NCBI RefSeq assembly: GCF_026168105.1 | Contig: NZ_LBMW01000059.1 | Coordinates: 1-39,494 of the forward strand | Reading direction: 5' to 3' | Length of the DNA stretch: 39,494 nucleotides | Source of the DNA: Streptomyces hygroscopicus | GTDB taxonomy: Bacteria; Actinomycetota; Actinomycetes; Streptomycetales; Streptomycetaceae | Shown: piece by piece, positions 31,526-39,350 of the stretch | Layout: each line of letters starts with the position of its first letter | Numbering within the stretch: position 1 is the first letter of the stretch | The notes under the pieces: model-generated | Databases searched by the model: none | Told to the model about the DNA's origin: nothing | What the model saw: the letters and a program-made list of their open reading frames with translations, nothing else | Position numbers and translations under genes: made by a program

Positions 31526-32443
31526 TCAGTTCTTCTTCGACGCCGACGCGGACGGGGACGCGCTCTTCGACGGACTTGCGGACGGCTTCGACGGCGCTCC
31601 GCTCTTGGAGGCACCCGGTGATCCGGACGCGCCCGCCTTGCCGGGTCCGTTCGCCGCCGACACCGCGGACACCGCCTCCTTGGCGGCCTGCTCCGCGGCC
31701 TTCGTCAGGTCGTCCGCGTTCGGCGTCTGCTCGCCGGCCAGGCCCGCGCCGTTGTAGTCGAGGGTGATCACGACGTTCTCCACGCGTGCCACGACCGTCT
31801 GCTGCTTGAAGGTGCCTTCCGTCTTCTTCAGGTCGTAGCGCACTGCCGTCGCCTCGTCACCCGTCCCGGCGACCGGCTCGGACTTGGTGTTCTGCGCGCC
31901 CTGCGCGGACCGGGCGTCCTGCACCTGCCGGGTGTAGTACTGCTGCGCGAGCTTGTTGCCGTCGCCGCGGGTGGCGTCGGACTGGAAGCGCAGCAGGGAG
32001 ACGTTGAGCCAGCGGAACTGGGAGCCCTTGACGCCGTTGTTCGCCAGACTGGTCCAGGAACAGCTCGAACGGGTAGCCGGGTCGTCCGATGCGCCCTGCT
32101 TGCCGGACTTCGCACCCTTCGGTACCAGATCGCCCAGGGTCTTGTCGGACAGGATGGCACAGGGCTTGGGCAGCGTCGTGTACGCGGCCGGACGCACGGT
32201 GTTCGCCGAGCCGCTCTGCGAGGTGCGTGCGCTCGGGGTCTGCTCCTGCTTGGTGGCGGCGTCCGAGCCTGAACCGGAGTTCGATGAGCAGCCGGTGGCG
32301 ACGAGCACCGCCGGGACGGCGGCCGCGCAGAGGAGGAGGCGGCGAAGGCGCGAGCCCCGCAGGCCCGGCTGCCGCTCGCCCCGCTCGCCCCGATCGCTCG
32401 GATCGTGCTGATCTCGCTGGTCTCGCTGTGCAGGTCGGTGCAT
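31526..32443 (-). CDS. DUF3558-like lipoprotein with Ser/Lys-rich tail
   Basis: 305 residues. A basic, Asp/Arg-rich leader (RDQRDQHDPSDRGERGERQ) precedes the signal segment LRRLLLCAAAVPAVLVATGC with lipobox VATGC, unusually far from the start. The exported part has CAILSDKTLGDLVPKGAKSG, SSCSWTSLANNG and YYTRQVQDARSAQGAQ, resembling DUF3558 lipoproteins, and VVARVENVVITLDYNGAGL near the end. The tail is Ser/Pro/Ala/Lys-rich. ATG 32443 has GAAGGA just upstream. Its C-terminal third resembles the following lipoprotein gene, so the two are probably paralogues. Function in the cell envelope is unknown. Confidence 0.82.
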   Translation of the reverse strand: MHRPAQRDQRDQHDPSDRGERGERQPGLRGSRLRRLLLCAAAVPAVLVATGCSSNSGSGSDAATKQEQTPSARTSQSGSANTVRPAAYTTLPKPCAILSDKTLGDLVPKGAKSGKQGASDDPATRSSCSWTSLANNGVKGSQFRWLNVSLLRFQSDATRGDGNKLAQQYYTRQVQDARSAQGAQNTKSEPVAGTGDEATAVRYDLKKTEGTFKQQTVVARVENVVITLDYNGAGLAGEQTPNADDLTKAAEQAAKEAVSAVSAANGPGKAGASGSPGASKSGAPSKPSASPSKSASPSASASKKN

Positions 32444-32568
32444 GGTTCCTTCACTCATGACGCTCGTGGATCGTGCGGTCGGATCGGGTCCGAGGGGCCA
32501 CGGTACGCGGTGGGGACGCATGCGGTGTGAGGTTCGGTTCCCCTGCCGGAGCCGGGCGCGGGCGCCCG

Positions 32569-33423
32569 TCAGCCCAGGGAACCGGCCAGCTGTTCTGCCA
32601 GTTTCCTGGCCCTGTCCTGCATGTCCTTGCTGCTCGGAGTCGTTCCCGCGGTGGCGGGCTGCTCGTCGTACTCGATGGTCACGATGACGTTGGACGTGCG
32701 GAACACCACAGTCACGGTGCGCTGCTGGGACGTGTTCAGCTGGTCGTTCACGAACGCCTCGTCGCCGAGGTTGTCCAGGGTGCGCGGCTGCAGGTCGGCC
32801 GCGCCGTCGGTCTCCGAGGGGCTGCCGGAGACGGAAGCGGAGGCCGACCCGGAGGCGGGGAGGGAGGGGGACGCCGAGGCGGACCGGGAAGCGGAGGGCG
32901 TGGCGCCCGGGCTCGCGGGCGTGCCACTGCCCGAGGGGCTGGAGCCCGAGCTGGAAGTGGAGCTCGGGCTGGGCTCGGCAAGGCCCGCGGCCTTCGCCTT
33001 CGCGGCGTAGACCGCATTGGCGCTGTCGTCGTCGCTGACCGCGCTGTCGTACGACACCACCCGCTCGAAATCGACGAACAGATGGTCGGTGGCGTCGGTC
33101 GACTCGGCCTTCCAGCGGCATCCGGAGCGGCGATCGTTGTTGTAGGTCAGCTCGGCCTGGCCCTGGTACGCCTGGTCGCGCTGCGTCTGGTCCGGGATCC
33201 GCCTGAGGCCGGGCAGGAGCGAGTCGAGGGAGCCGTGGCCCACCGAGGTGCAGGCGTCGGCGAGGGTGTGGTACTTGCCGGGCTGGGCGGATGGCGCGCT
33301 CATGGGGGCGTCGCCCGCCCTGGAGTTCTTCGACGCCGCGCCGCTGCCGGCGCTGCCGGTACAGGCGGTCAGAAGTGCCGCGAGGAGCACGGCGGCGCCC
33401 GGTACGTACGCCTTCCGCTGCAT
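32569..33423 (-). CDS. DUF3558-like lipoprotein with Ser-rich linker
   Basis: 284 residues. MQRKAYVPGAAVLLAALLTAC is a clean lipoprotein signal peptide with lipobox LTAC. The exported region has a DACTSVGHGSLDSLLPGLRR segment and RRSGCRWKAESTDATDHLFVDFERV, a Cys-containing DUF3558-like core. A Ser/Gly/Pro-rich linker of about 60 residues follows, then RTLDNLGDEAFVNDQL and VVFRTSNVIVTIEYDEQPA. The linker splits what is a continuous domain in the neighbour. ATG 33423 has GAGAGGAG upstream. It is adjacent to its probable paralogue on the same strand and divergent from rtcB. Confidence 0.84.
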   Translation of the reverse strand: MQRKAYVPGAAVLLAALLTACTGSAGSGAASKNSRAGDAPMSAPSAQPGKYHTLADACTSVGHGSLDSLLPGLRRIPDQTQRDQAYQGQAELTYNNDRRSGCRWKAESTDATDHLFVDFERVVSYDSAVSDDDSANAVYAAKAKAAGLAEPSPSSTSSSGSSPSGSGTPASPGATPSASRSASASPSLPASGSASASVSGSPSETDGAADLQPRTLDNLGDEAFVNDQLNTSQQRTVTVVFRTSNVIVTIEYDEQPATAGTTPSSKDMQDRARKLAEQLAGSLG

Positions 33424-33616
33424 GGCGAGGCTCCTCTCGACGGTTGCGTGGGGGCTGGGCCCGCTGGTTAATCGGTTGCCGCGCGAGGCGGCCCCCTGGA
33501 GACAATGTCTATCGCACGCACTGCCGTGGACGCCGGTCCGTTGTCCCTTACGTAGACCTTGGTGCCGGTATGTGCGATCCAAGACTTTCGGTGTTTTTCG
33601 GGGGAATGAGGAAGAG

Positions 33617-34810
33617 ATGTCGTACGTAGAGGTGCCGGGGGCGCGGGCCCCGATCCGCATGTGGACGGACCCGGCGACGATCGAGGACGCCGCGATGCAG
33701 CAGCTGCGGAACGTGGCGACGCTGCCCTGGATCAAGGGCCTCGCGGTCATGCCCGACGTGCACTATGGCAAGGGGGCGACCGTCGGCTCGGTCATCGCCA
33801 TGCGCGACGCGGTGTGCCCGGCGGCGGTCGGTGTGGACATCGGCTGCGGGATGTCGGCGGTGAAGACGTCGCTCACGGCGAACGATCTGCCGGGGGATCT
33901 GTCGCGGCTGCGCTCGAGGATCGAGCAGGCGATTCCGGTGGGACGCGGGATGCACGACCATCCCGTGGACCCCGGACGCTTCCACGGGCTGGCCACCTCC
34001 GGGTGGGACGAGTTCTGGGGGCGGTTCGACGGGGTCGCGCAGTCCGTTCGGTTCCGCGCGGAACGCGCGACCAAGCAGATGGGAACGCTCGGTTCCGGAA
34101 ATCACTTCGTGGAGGTGTGCACGGACACGACCGGCACGGTCTGGCTGATGTTGCACTCCGGCTCCCGCAACATCGGCAAGGAACTGGCCGAACACCACAT
34201 CGGCGTGGCCCAGAAGCTCCCGCACAACCAGGGCCTGGTGGACCGCGACCTCGCCGTCTTCGTCGCGGACACTCCGCAGATGGCGGCGTACCGCAACGAC
34301 CTTTACTGGGCGCAGGAGTACGCCAAGTACAACCGCACGCTGATGATGGCGCTCCTGAAGGACGTGATCCGCAAGGAGTTCAAGAAGGCGAAGCCGACCT
34401 TCGAGCCGGAGATCTCCTGCCACCACAACTATGTCGCGGAGGAGCGGTACGAGGGCATGGACCTGCTCGTGACCCGCAAGGGCGCGATCCGTGCGGGCTC
34501 CGGCGACTACGGGATCATCCCGGGCTCGATGGGCACGGGCTCGTACATCGTGAAGGGTCTCGGGAACGAGAAGTCGTTCAACTCGGCGTCGCACGGCGCG
34601 GGTCGGCGCATGAGCCGCAACGCCGCGAAGCGGCGCTTCACGGCGAAGGACCTGGAGGAGCAGACGCGGGGCGTGGAGTGCCGCAAGGACTCCGGTGTCG
34701 TGGACGAGATCCCCGGCGCGTACAAGCCCATCGAGCAGGTGATCGAGCAGCAGAGCGACCTCGTGGAGGTCGTGGCCAAGCTGAAGCAGGTCGTCTGTGT
34801 GAAGGGCTGA
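33617..34810 (+). CDS. rtcB: RtcB family RNA ligase
   Basis: 397 residues. RtcB joins RNA 2',3'-cyclic phosphate or 3'-phosphate to 5'-OH ends using GTP and Mn2+. Signature elements: PDVHYGKGATVGSV, GVDIGCGM (metal Cys77), GSGNHFVE, HSGSRNIG, the LVTRKGAIRA segment, GSMGTGSYIV, and SHGAGRRMSR with the histidine that is guanylylated. The sequence appears complete and of the shorter RtcB type. ATG 33617 has GAGGAAGAG upstream. There is no archease gene beside it. It is ended by the hairpin at 34818. Its physiological RNA substrate in Streptomyces is not known to me. Confidence 0.96.
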   Translation: MSYVEVPGARAPIRMWTDPATIEDAAMQQLRNVATLPWIKGLAVMPDVHYGKGATVGSVIAMRDAVCPAAVGVDIGCGMSAVKTSLTANDLPGDLSRLRSRIEQAIPVGRGMHDHPVDPGRFHGLATSGWDEFWGRFDGVAQSVRFRAERATKQMGTLGSGNHFVEVCTDTTGTVWLMLHSGSRNIGKELAEHHIGVAQKLPHNQGLVDRDLAVFVADTPQMAAYRNDLYWAQEYAKYNRTLMMALLKDVIRKEFKKAKPTFEPEISCHHNYVAEERYEGMDLLVTRKGAIRAGSGDYGIIPGSMGTGSYIVKGLGNEKSFNSASHGAGRRMSRNAAKRRFTAKDLEEQTRGVECRKDSGVVDEIPGAYKPIEQVIEQQSDLVEVVAKLKQVVCVKG

Positions 34811-34817
34811 CGCCCCA

Positions 34818-34842
34818 GGCCCCCGGTGGGACACCGGGGGCC
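34818..34842. terminator. Terminator between rtcB and the tyrosine phosphatase gene
   Basis: Perfect 10-bp arms GGCCCCCGGT/ACCGGGGGCC (34818-34827, 34833-34842) around GGGAC, followed by TTCCTC. It lies between convergent genes. Confidence 0.88.
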
Positions 34843-34846
34843 TTCC

Positions 34847-35599
34847 TCATGCCGAACGGCCGCTGCGCTCCAGCAGGTTCGAGCGAAGCCTTTCCTTCAG
34901 GCGCCCGGCGTCCAGGCCCACGGCGTTCGTGACGTACTCCTCGACCGAGCCGTGCCGTGCGGTCAGGTCCGCCAGGAAGCGGCTCATGACCTCGGCGGGG
35001 GCGTGGCCCCAGGCCGGCCAGGCCGGGGTCCGGCCCGCGTTGCGCCTCTGCCAGTCGGCGAGCAGGCGCGGGGTGGCCCGCTGGGTGAGGGCGAAGTCCT
35101 CGATGATCACGGGTTCCGGGACGTCGAGGAGGGAGAGGACCAGCGCCGCCAGCAGGCCCGTGCGGTCCTTGCCCGAGGCACAGTGGAAGACCAGCGGCTC
35201 CTTCGTGCCCGAGACGAGCTCCAGTGCCGCACCGATCTCCTTCGTGCCGTCCTCCGCGACCTCCATGTAACGAGCCGCCAGGTACGGGCCCGGCTCGACC
35301 TCGGGGCCGAGGGCCGCCTGGTCGTAGGGGCGGTGCTCGATGCTCAGGTTGTGGTAGATGAAGGACGAGTGCTCGGGGACGCGGCCCCGGCCCTCGATCT
35401 CCCACGGGTAGCGGAGGTCCACCACCGTGCGGATGCCGAGGGACAGGAAGCGGTCCCAGTCGTCCGTGCCCTGAGTCAGATTGCCCAGCGAGTCGGCGCG
35501 GAACAGGCGGCCCGGCCGGACCCGCCGCCCGTCCGCCGTCGAACGGCCGCCCAGGTCACGGAAGTTGTGCAGGCGCTCGAAAGGTATGTGTCTGTCCAC
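34847..35599 (-). CDS. Tyrosine/serine protein phosphatase (dual-specificity fold)
   Basis: 250 residues. The N-terminal NFRDLGG motif and the catalytic loop HCASGKDRTG (nucleophile Cys140, Asp145, Arg146) define the atypical bacterial protein-tyrosine phosphatases related to MptpB and LipA-type phosphatases. These hydrolyse phosphotyrosine, phosphoserine and in some cases phosphoinositides. FRADSLGNLT and RTVVDLRYPWEIE are family segments. There is no signal peptide, so it is cytosolic unless secreted by another route. The GTG at 35599 gives MDRHIPFERLHNFRD, in keeping with the family; no strong ribosome site is visible. It is downstream of the tiny membrane-protein gene on the same strand. 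Confidence 0.92.
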   Translation of the reverse strand: MDRHIPFERLHNFRDLGGRSTADGRRVRPGRLFRADSLGNLTQGTDDWDRFLSLGIRTVVDLRYPWEIEGRGRVPEHSSFIYHNLSIEHRPYDQAALGPEVEPGPYLAARYMEVAEDGTKEIGAALELVSGTKEPLVFHCASGKDRTGLLAALVLSLLDVPEPVIIEDFALTQRATPRLLADWQRRNAGRTPAWPAWGHAPAEVMSRFLADLTARHGSVEEYVTNAVGLDAGRLKERLRSNLLERSGRSA

Positions 35600-35642
35600 G
35601 GTCGGTGACCCTAGGGGGCCGCCCGGCCGAGCGCCTCCGGAT

Positions 35643-35810
35643 TTACTTCGCGTGCCTCACCGCGTAGATCATCACGAACGCCACGATGTGGATGCCGAAG
35701 AGGAAGTACGCGAGGTAGTACCAGACGAAGCGTTCGCGTTTCTTCTCCAGCGACAGGCGGTCCTGTTCCGCCGCGGCCCCGGGCTCGTCCGGGGACGTCG
35801 GTTCCGCCAT
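35643..35810 (-). CDS. Small single-pass membrane protein
   Basis: 55 residues, below the usual size cut-off. The charged N-terminus MAEPTSPDEPGAAAEQDRLS is followed by a basic stretch LEKKRERF and a single hydrophobic helix (WYYLAYFLFGIHIVAFVMIY), ending AVRHAK. GGGAG lies 7 bases before the ATG. Its ATG shares a base with the upstream SDR stop (TGATG), so translation is coupled to that gene. I do not recognise a family; small subunits of larger membrane complexes look like this. It is supported by the clean ribosome site, membrane helix and coupling. Confidence 0.8.
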   Translation of the reverse strand: MAEPTSPDEPGAAAEQDRLSLEKKRERFVWYYLAYFLFGIHIVAFVMIYAVRHAK

Positions 35811-36586
35811 CACTGCTCCCGGTGGATCTTGATGTTCGAGGCCTGGGCCCGGGGGCGCACCACCAGAAGGTCGATGTTGACGTGGCTGGGGCGGGTGACC
35901 GCCCAGGAGATCGTGTCGGCCACGTCGTCGGCCGTCAGCGGCTCGGCGACGCCCTGGTACACCTTCGCGGCCTTCTCCGCGTCGCCGCCGAAACGGGTCA
36001 GCGCGAACTCCTCCGTCTTCACCAGGCCGGGGGCGACCTCGATCACGCGGACCGGGGTGCCGACGATCTCCAGGCGGAGGGTCTCGGCAAGGACGTGCTC
36101 GGCGTGCTTGGCGGCGACATAGCCGGCACCGCCCTCGTACGTGGCGTGTGCGGCGGTGGAGGAGACGACCACCACCGTGCCGTCGCCGCTCGCCGTGAGC
36201 GCGGGGAGCAGGGCCTGGGTGACGTTCAGGGTGCCGAGGACGTTCGTCTCGTACATCCGGCGCCAGTCGTCGGGGTCGCCGGTCGCGACCGGGTCCGCGC
36301 CGAGCGCGCCGCCCGCGTTGTTCACCAGGACGCCGATCGTCCTGAAGGCCGTCGCGAACTCGTCGACCGCCGCGCGGTCCGTGACATCCAGCGCGTAGGC
36401 CGTCGCCGAGTGGCCGGCTGCGGTGAGCTCCTCCGCGAGGGCCTCGATGCGGTCCTTGCGGCGGGCGGTGAGGACGACGCGGTACCCCGCGGCGGCGAGC
36501 TGCCGGGCCGTCGCGGCGCCGATGCCGCTGCTCGCGCCGGTGACGACGGCGATGCGGGAGGCGGCGGTGGGTGCGGCGGCGGTCAT
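35810..36586 (-). CDS. SDR family oxidoreductase
   Basis: 258 residues, classical short-chain dehydrogenase. The NAD(P) loop is TGASSGIG (residues 16-23), with ARRKDR after strand 2 favouring NADP(H). NNAGG stabilises the fold, and the catalytic set is VVSSTAAH (Ser142/143) with Tyr156 and Lys160 in YVAAK. The C-terminal half has VIEVAPGLVKTEEF. It resembles YdfG/serine-3-dehydrogenase-type enzymes acting on 3-hydroxy acids or amino alcohols. ATG 36586 has AAGGAG upstream. Tandem 12-bp repeats lie 70-120 bases upstream. The stop overlaps the next small gene (TGATG). Confidence 0.93.
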   Translation of the reverse strand: MTAAAPTAASRIAVVTGASSGIGAATARQLAAAGYRVVLTARRKDRIEALAEELTAAGHSATAYALDVTDRAAVDEFATAFRTIGVLVNNAGGALGADPVATGDPDDWRRMYETNVLGTLNVTQALLPALTASGDGTVVVVSSTAAHATYEGGAGYVAAKHAEHVLAETLRLEIVGTPVRVIEVAPGLVKTEEFALTRFGGDAEKAAKVYQGVAEPLTADDVADTISWAVTRPSHVNIDLLVVRPRAQASNIKIHREQ

Positions 36587-36651
36587 GGGGCGGCTCCTTC
36601 GGAGGGCGGGCTCGTCCCGCGAGGCTCGCTCACGGGCTCGTCGGCACGGCT

Positions 36652-36708
36652 CGTTCACGTCGTTCATCACATCGTGCATCACGTCGTACATCACGTCGTA
36701 CGAGACAC
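36652..36708. repeat. Tandem 12-bp repeats upstream of the SDR gene
   Basis: A partial copy (36652-36660) then CGTTCATCACAT, CGTGCATCACGT, CGTACATCACGT and CGTACGAGACAC at a 12-base period. The region sits in the promoter area of the SDR gene (start at 36586) and is less GC-rich than its flanks. Iterons at about one helical turn suggest a cooperative regulator site. Confidence 0.8.
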
Positions 36709-36762
36709 TTCCGCCCAGGATAGGCGGCGCGGGCGGGCAGGGGCGGGAGCGCCCGGGGGTGG

Positions 36763-37098
36763 TCAGTGACCCCGCGGCGCCCACATGATCACGGCCATGC
36801 CGACCAGGCAGATCAGCGCGCCCACGACGTCCCAGCGGTCCGGGCGGTAGCCGTCCGCCACCATGCCCCAGGCCAGTGAACCGGCCACGAAGACACCGCC
36901 GTACGCGGCGAGGACCCGGCCGAAGTGGGCGTCGGGCTGGAGAGTGGCGACGAAGCCGTAGACGCCGAGGGCCATGACGCCCGCGCCGATCCACATCCAG
37001 CCGCGATGCTCGCGCACGCCCTGCCACACCAGCCAGGCGCCGCCGATCTCGAAGAGCGCGGCGATCACGAAGAGGGCGGCGGAGCGGACGATCGGCAT
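36763..37098 (-). CDS. YnfA family membrane protein
   Basis: 111 residues with four hydrophobic helices: AALFVIAALFEIGGAWLVW, WIGAGVMALGVYGFVATLQ, GRVLAAYGGVFVAGSLAWG and DVVGALICLVGMAVIMWAP. The motif FEIGGAWLVWQ and GRVLAAYGGVFV with DRWDVVGA are diagnostic of UPF0060/YnfA, relatives of small multidrug resistance transporters. It may export cationic compounds. ATG 37098 is supported by the family N-terminus MPIVRSAALF. It stands upstream of the SDR gene on the same strand, about 55 bases before the repeat block begins. Confidence 0.93.
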   Translation of the reverse strand: MPIVRSAALFVIAALFEIGGAWLVWQGVREHRGWMWIGAGVMALGVYGFVATLQPDAHFGRVLAAYGGVFVAGSLAWGMVADGYRPDRWDVVGALICLVGMAVIMWAPRGH

Positions 37099-37246
37099 GC
37101 GGACACCTTCGCATGCCGCTCCGGTGCGCCGGGCGGGCGCCTCGCCTCCGGTGCGCGCGGGCGCCTCACCTGCCCGGCGGCGCCTGCCACCGCGCTGAGG
37201 TGGGATACATGCGGTGATGTTCCGGCCGACGCGGAGGAATCGACGA

Positions 37247-37738
37247 ATGCGGATCAGGATGCGGATGCGGGTTGCCGGCGGGCTGGGCGCGGCGGCGGTG
37301 GGTGCCGCGATGGCGGGTGCGGCGGTGGTCGGTGCGGCCGTGCCTGCCGTGGCCGCGGCTGCCGGCCTCGCCTATCACGGGTACGTCGCCATGGCGGGCG
37401 GTCAGGTCGACGTACGGCTGGCCCCGCAGAACCAGGGGCCGTCCGATGTCACCGACGCGACCGTACGGCTGCACTGGTCCCAGCCGCTGGCGGCCGTGCA
37501 GCGGCTGCCGGAGGGATGCGCTCGCTACGACGTGAGCACGGTGCTGTGCGACACGGGTCCGCTCGCGGCGGGCGGCGTGGGCAGGGAGATCCGTCTGCGG
37601 GTGGGTCTGGAGGGGACGTCGACCGAGGTGACGCTGGAGATCGACACGCTGTGGGAGGGCGGCTCCGTGGACCGCACCCCCGGCAACGACCGCCAGCAGG
37701 TACTCGCGCTGGACACCGGGGACCAGTACTCCTTCTGA
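37247..37738 (+). CDS. Secreted protein of unknown function
   Basis: 163 residues from ATG 37247, which has GGAGGA 8 bases before it; the GTG at 37214 is in frame but lacks a ribosome site. A basic N-terminus (MRIRMRMRVAGG) and long Ala/Gly/Val-rich hydrophobic core with AVPAVAAAAG form a signal peptide. The mature part (GYVAMAGGQVDVRLAPQNQGPSDVTDATVRLHWSQPLA, then EGCARYDVSTVLCDTGPLAAGG) looks like an immunoglobulin-type beta domain of the DUF11-like sort. It has two cysteines, Cys in EGCARY and VLCDTG, likely disulphide-bonded. The function is unknown. It precedes the MarR gene on the same strand by 65 bases. Confidence 0.82.
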   Translation: MRIRMRMRVAGGLGAAAVGAAMAGAAVVGAAVPAVAAAAGLAYHGYVAMAGGQVDVRLAPQNQGPSDVTDATVRLHWSQPLAAVQRLPEGCARYDVSTVLCDTGPLAAGGVGREIRLRVGLEGTSTEVTLEIDTLWEGGSVDRTPGNDRQQVLALDTGDQYSF

Positions 37739-37803
37739 AGGCCCGTACGGCGGCTTCTGCGTCGTACGATCGCTGTGCGGCGCAGACGGGTGGAAGGATG
37801 GTC

Positions 37804-38283
37804 ATGTCCGGCAACGGAACGACGCGCGAGCGGCTGCTCGACGAACTGTCCACCGTGTCCCGGCGCTACATGGCCGCGTACGCGCTGTTCAACCAGGCCG
37901 TCGCCGACCGGCTGAAGCTGCACCCGACCGATGTGCAGTGCCTGAACCTGCTCGGCCTGGAGGACGGGCCCGTGACGACCGGGCGCATCGCCGAGCTGAC
38001 GGGGCTGACCACCGGGTCCGCGACACGGCTGGTGGACCGGCTGGAGAAGGCGGGCTACGTCGTACGGGAACGGGACGCCGCCGACCGCCGGCGGGTGCTC
38101 GTGACCACCGTGCCGGAGCGGTTCGCCGAGTTCGGCCGCATCTGGGACACGCTGGGTGCCGGCTGGTATGCGCTCTTCGACGAGCTGGACGAGAGCGAAA
38201 TCGGCCTCCTCGTCGGCCATATGCGCCGTACGGTCGACTTCAGCGCCCACCAGATCGCCCGGTTGCGCGACGGCGAGGTCTAG
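37804..38283 (+). CDS. MarR family transcriptional regulator
   Basis: 159 residues. The winged helix reads LHPTDVQCLNLLGLEDGPVTTGRIAELTGLTTGSATRLVDRLEKAGYVVRERDAADRRRVLVTTV (in consecutive pieces), with DRRRV forming the wing. The flanking helices (TVSRRYMAAYALFNQAVAD and the C-terminal helix) make the dimer interface. Effector unknown. ATG 37804 has GGAAGG 6 bases upstream and is preferred over the ATG at 37798. A TCGTACGA palindrome at 37762-37769 lies before it. Its stop overlaps that of the convergent AraC gene by 4 bases. Confidence 0.93.
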   Translation: MSGNGTTRERLLDELSTVSRRYMAAYALFNQAVADRLKLHPTDVQCLNLLGLEDGPVTTGRIAELTGLTTGSATRLVDRLEKAGYVVRERDAADRRRVLVTTVPERFAEFGRIWDTLGAGWYALFDELDESEIGLLVGHMRRTVDFSAHQIARLRDGEV

Positions 38284-39200
38284 GCGGTGCCTGAGGGGCC
38301 GCGAGGTCCAGGTGGTGCCTGAGGGGCCGCGAGGTCCGGAGGCTGCGTCTGAGCACGGGGCCGGGACTGCGTCCGCGCGCCGGTCTGTGCGTGGGTGTGC
38401 GCGTGCGTCCGGGCGTACGCCGTCGGGGGCACCCCCACCGTCGCCGTGAAGTCCCGGACCAGATGGGCCTGGTCGGCGTAGCCGAGGTCCGCGGCGAGGC
38501 GCGCCCAGTCGACGGCTCGCCCGGTCTCCGCGTGCTCCAGCGCCTCGTGGATCCGGTGGCGGAGGATGACCCACTTCGGGCCGACGCCGACGTACGCGGC
38601 GAACAGGCGCTGCATCACGCGTACCGACATGCCCTCCGCACGGGCGAAGTCGGCGACGCGGCGGATGGTGCGGTCCGTGCGGATCCGCTCGACCAAGGCT
38701 ATCGCCAGGCCGGCCCCCGGGTCCGGGCGGGGGCCGAGGCCCAGCAGGAAGGCGTCCAGTGCGGCCACGCGGTCACCTTCGTCCTCGGGGCCGAGGACCG
38801 CGGCGGGTTCCGTTCCCGGGAACACCTCGGGCAATGGGACGCGGCGGCCCGTCCAGTCCGTCGCCGGGCGGCCGGGGGCGAAGGGGCTGAAGCCGCCCGG
38901 GCGGAACTGGATCCCGCACACCCGGCCCCTGCCCTCCAGCTTCTGGGTGAACAGCTCCAGGCCGATGCCCGCGACCTCGCCGAAGGGCGCCCGGTCGCCG
39001 TAGTGCTGGAAGACCACGTTCACCGAGGGGTGCGGGACGACATGGGACGCGTACGGCGCCGGGAGGTCCCAGTCGATCAGCCAGTAGTGCTCCAGGTACG
39101 GGCGCAGCGGCTCGGCCGGCAGGTGGCGGCGGAAGGTGACGCGTGAGAAGAGCTCCGCGGCGTCGACGATGCCTCGTGTGTCACTGCGTGGGGCGGCCAT
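38280..39200 (-). CDS. AraC family transcriptional regulator
   Basis: 306 residues. The N-terminal domain (residues about 20-160, PLRPYLEHYWLIDWDLPAPYASHVVPHPSVNVVF and GIQFRPGGFSPFAPG) is the DUF6597-type effector region. The C-terminal double helix-turn-helix (about 175-275) has IRRVADFARAEGMSVRVMQRLFAAYVGVGPKWVIL and DLGYADQAHLVRDFTATVGVPPTAYA. The tail after the HTH is His/Thr/Gln/Pro-rich (THAHTHAQTGARTQ) and contains a 24-bp direct repeat that has altered its end. ATG 39200 (MAAPRSDT) is preferred, as the extension upstream is Arg/Pro-rich. It is divergent from the LLM oxidoreductase, a likely target. Confidence 0.88.
   Translation of the reverse strand: MAAPRSDTRGIVDAAELFSRVTFRRHLPAEPLRPYLEHYWLIDWDLPAPYASHVVPHPSVNVVFQHYGDRAPFGEVAGIGLELFTQKLEGRGRVCGIQFRPGGFSPFAPGRPATDWTGRRVPLPEVFPGTEPAAVLGPEDEGDRVAALDAFLLGLGPRPDPGAGLAIALVERIRTDRTIRRVADFARAEGMSVRVMQRLFAAYVGVGPKWVILRHRIHEALEHAETGRAVDWARLAADLGYADQAHLVRDFTATVGVPPTAYARTHAHTHAQTGARTQSRPRAQTQPPDLAAPQAPPGPRGPSGTA
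38286..38337. repeat. 24-bp direct repeat at the 3' end of the AraC gene
   Basis: Two identical 24-bp copies at 38286-38309 and 38314-38337 (28-base period), within the last codons of the AraC gene. Because 28 is not a multiple of 3, the second copy is read in another frame, so the C-terminal tail sequence differs between copies. Confidence 0.85.
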
Positions 39201-39350
39201 GTCCGGATCGTAGGGGCGGGCACTGACAGGGCGGGCGGGACGGCGAGGGGGCGGGGCCGGAGCGGTGGGGCGGGGGTCGGAATAGTGGGGGAGGCGGGAT
39301 CGTTTGGCGGTGTAGTTGAATCGTAAACAAATCGGAGGGTGTGAGCCAGC

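Noticed and set aside
38345..38420. His-rich C-terminus of the AraC protein as a metal-binding site
   Set aside because: The His residues alternate with Thr, Ala and Gln in a low-complexity tail next to a repeat, so it is more likely a replication-slippage product.
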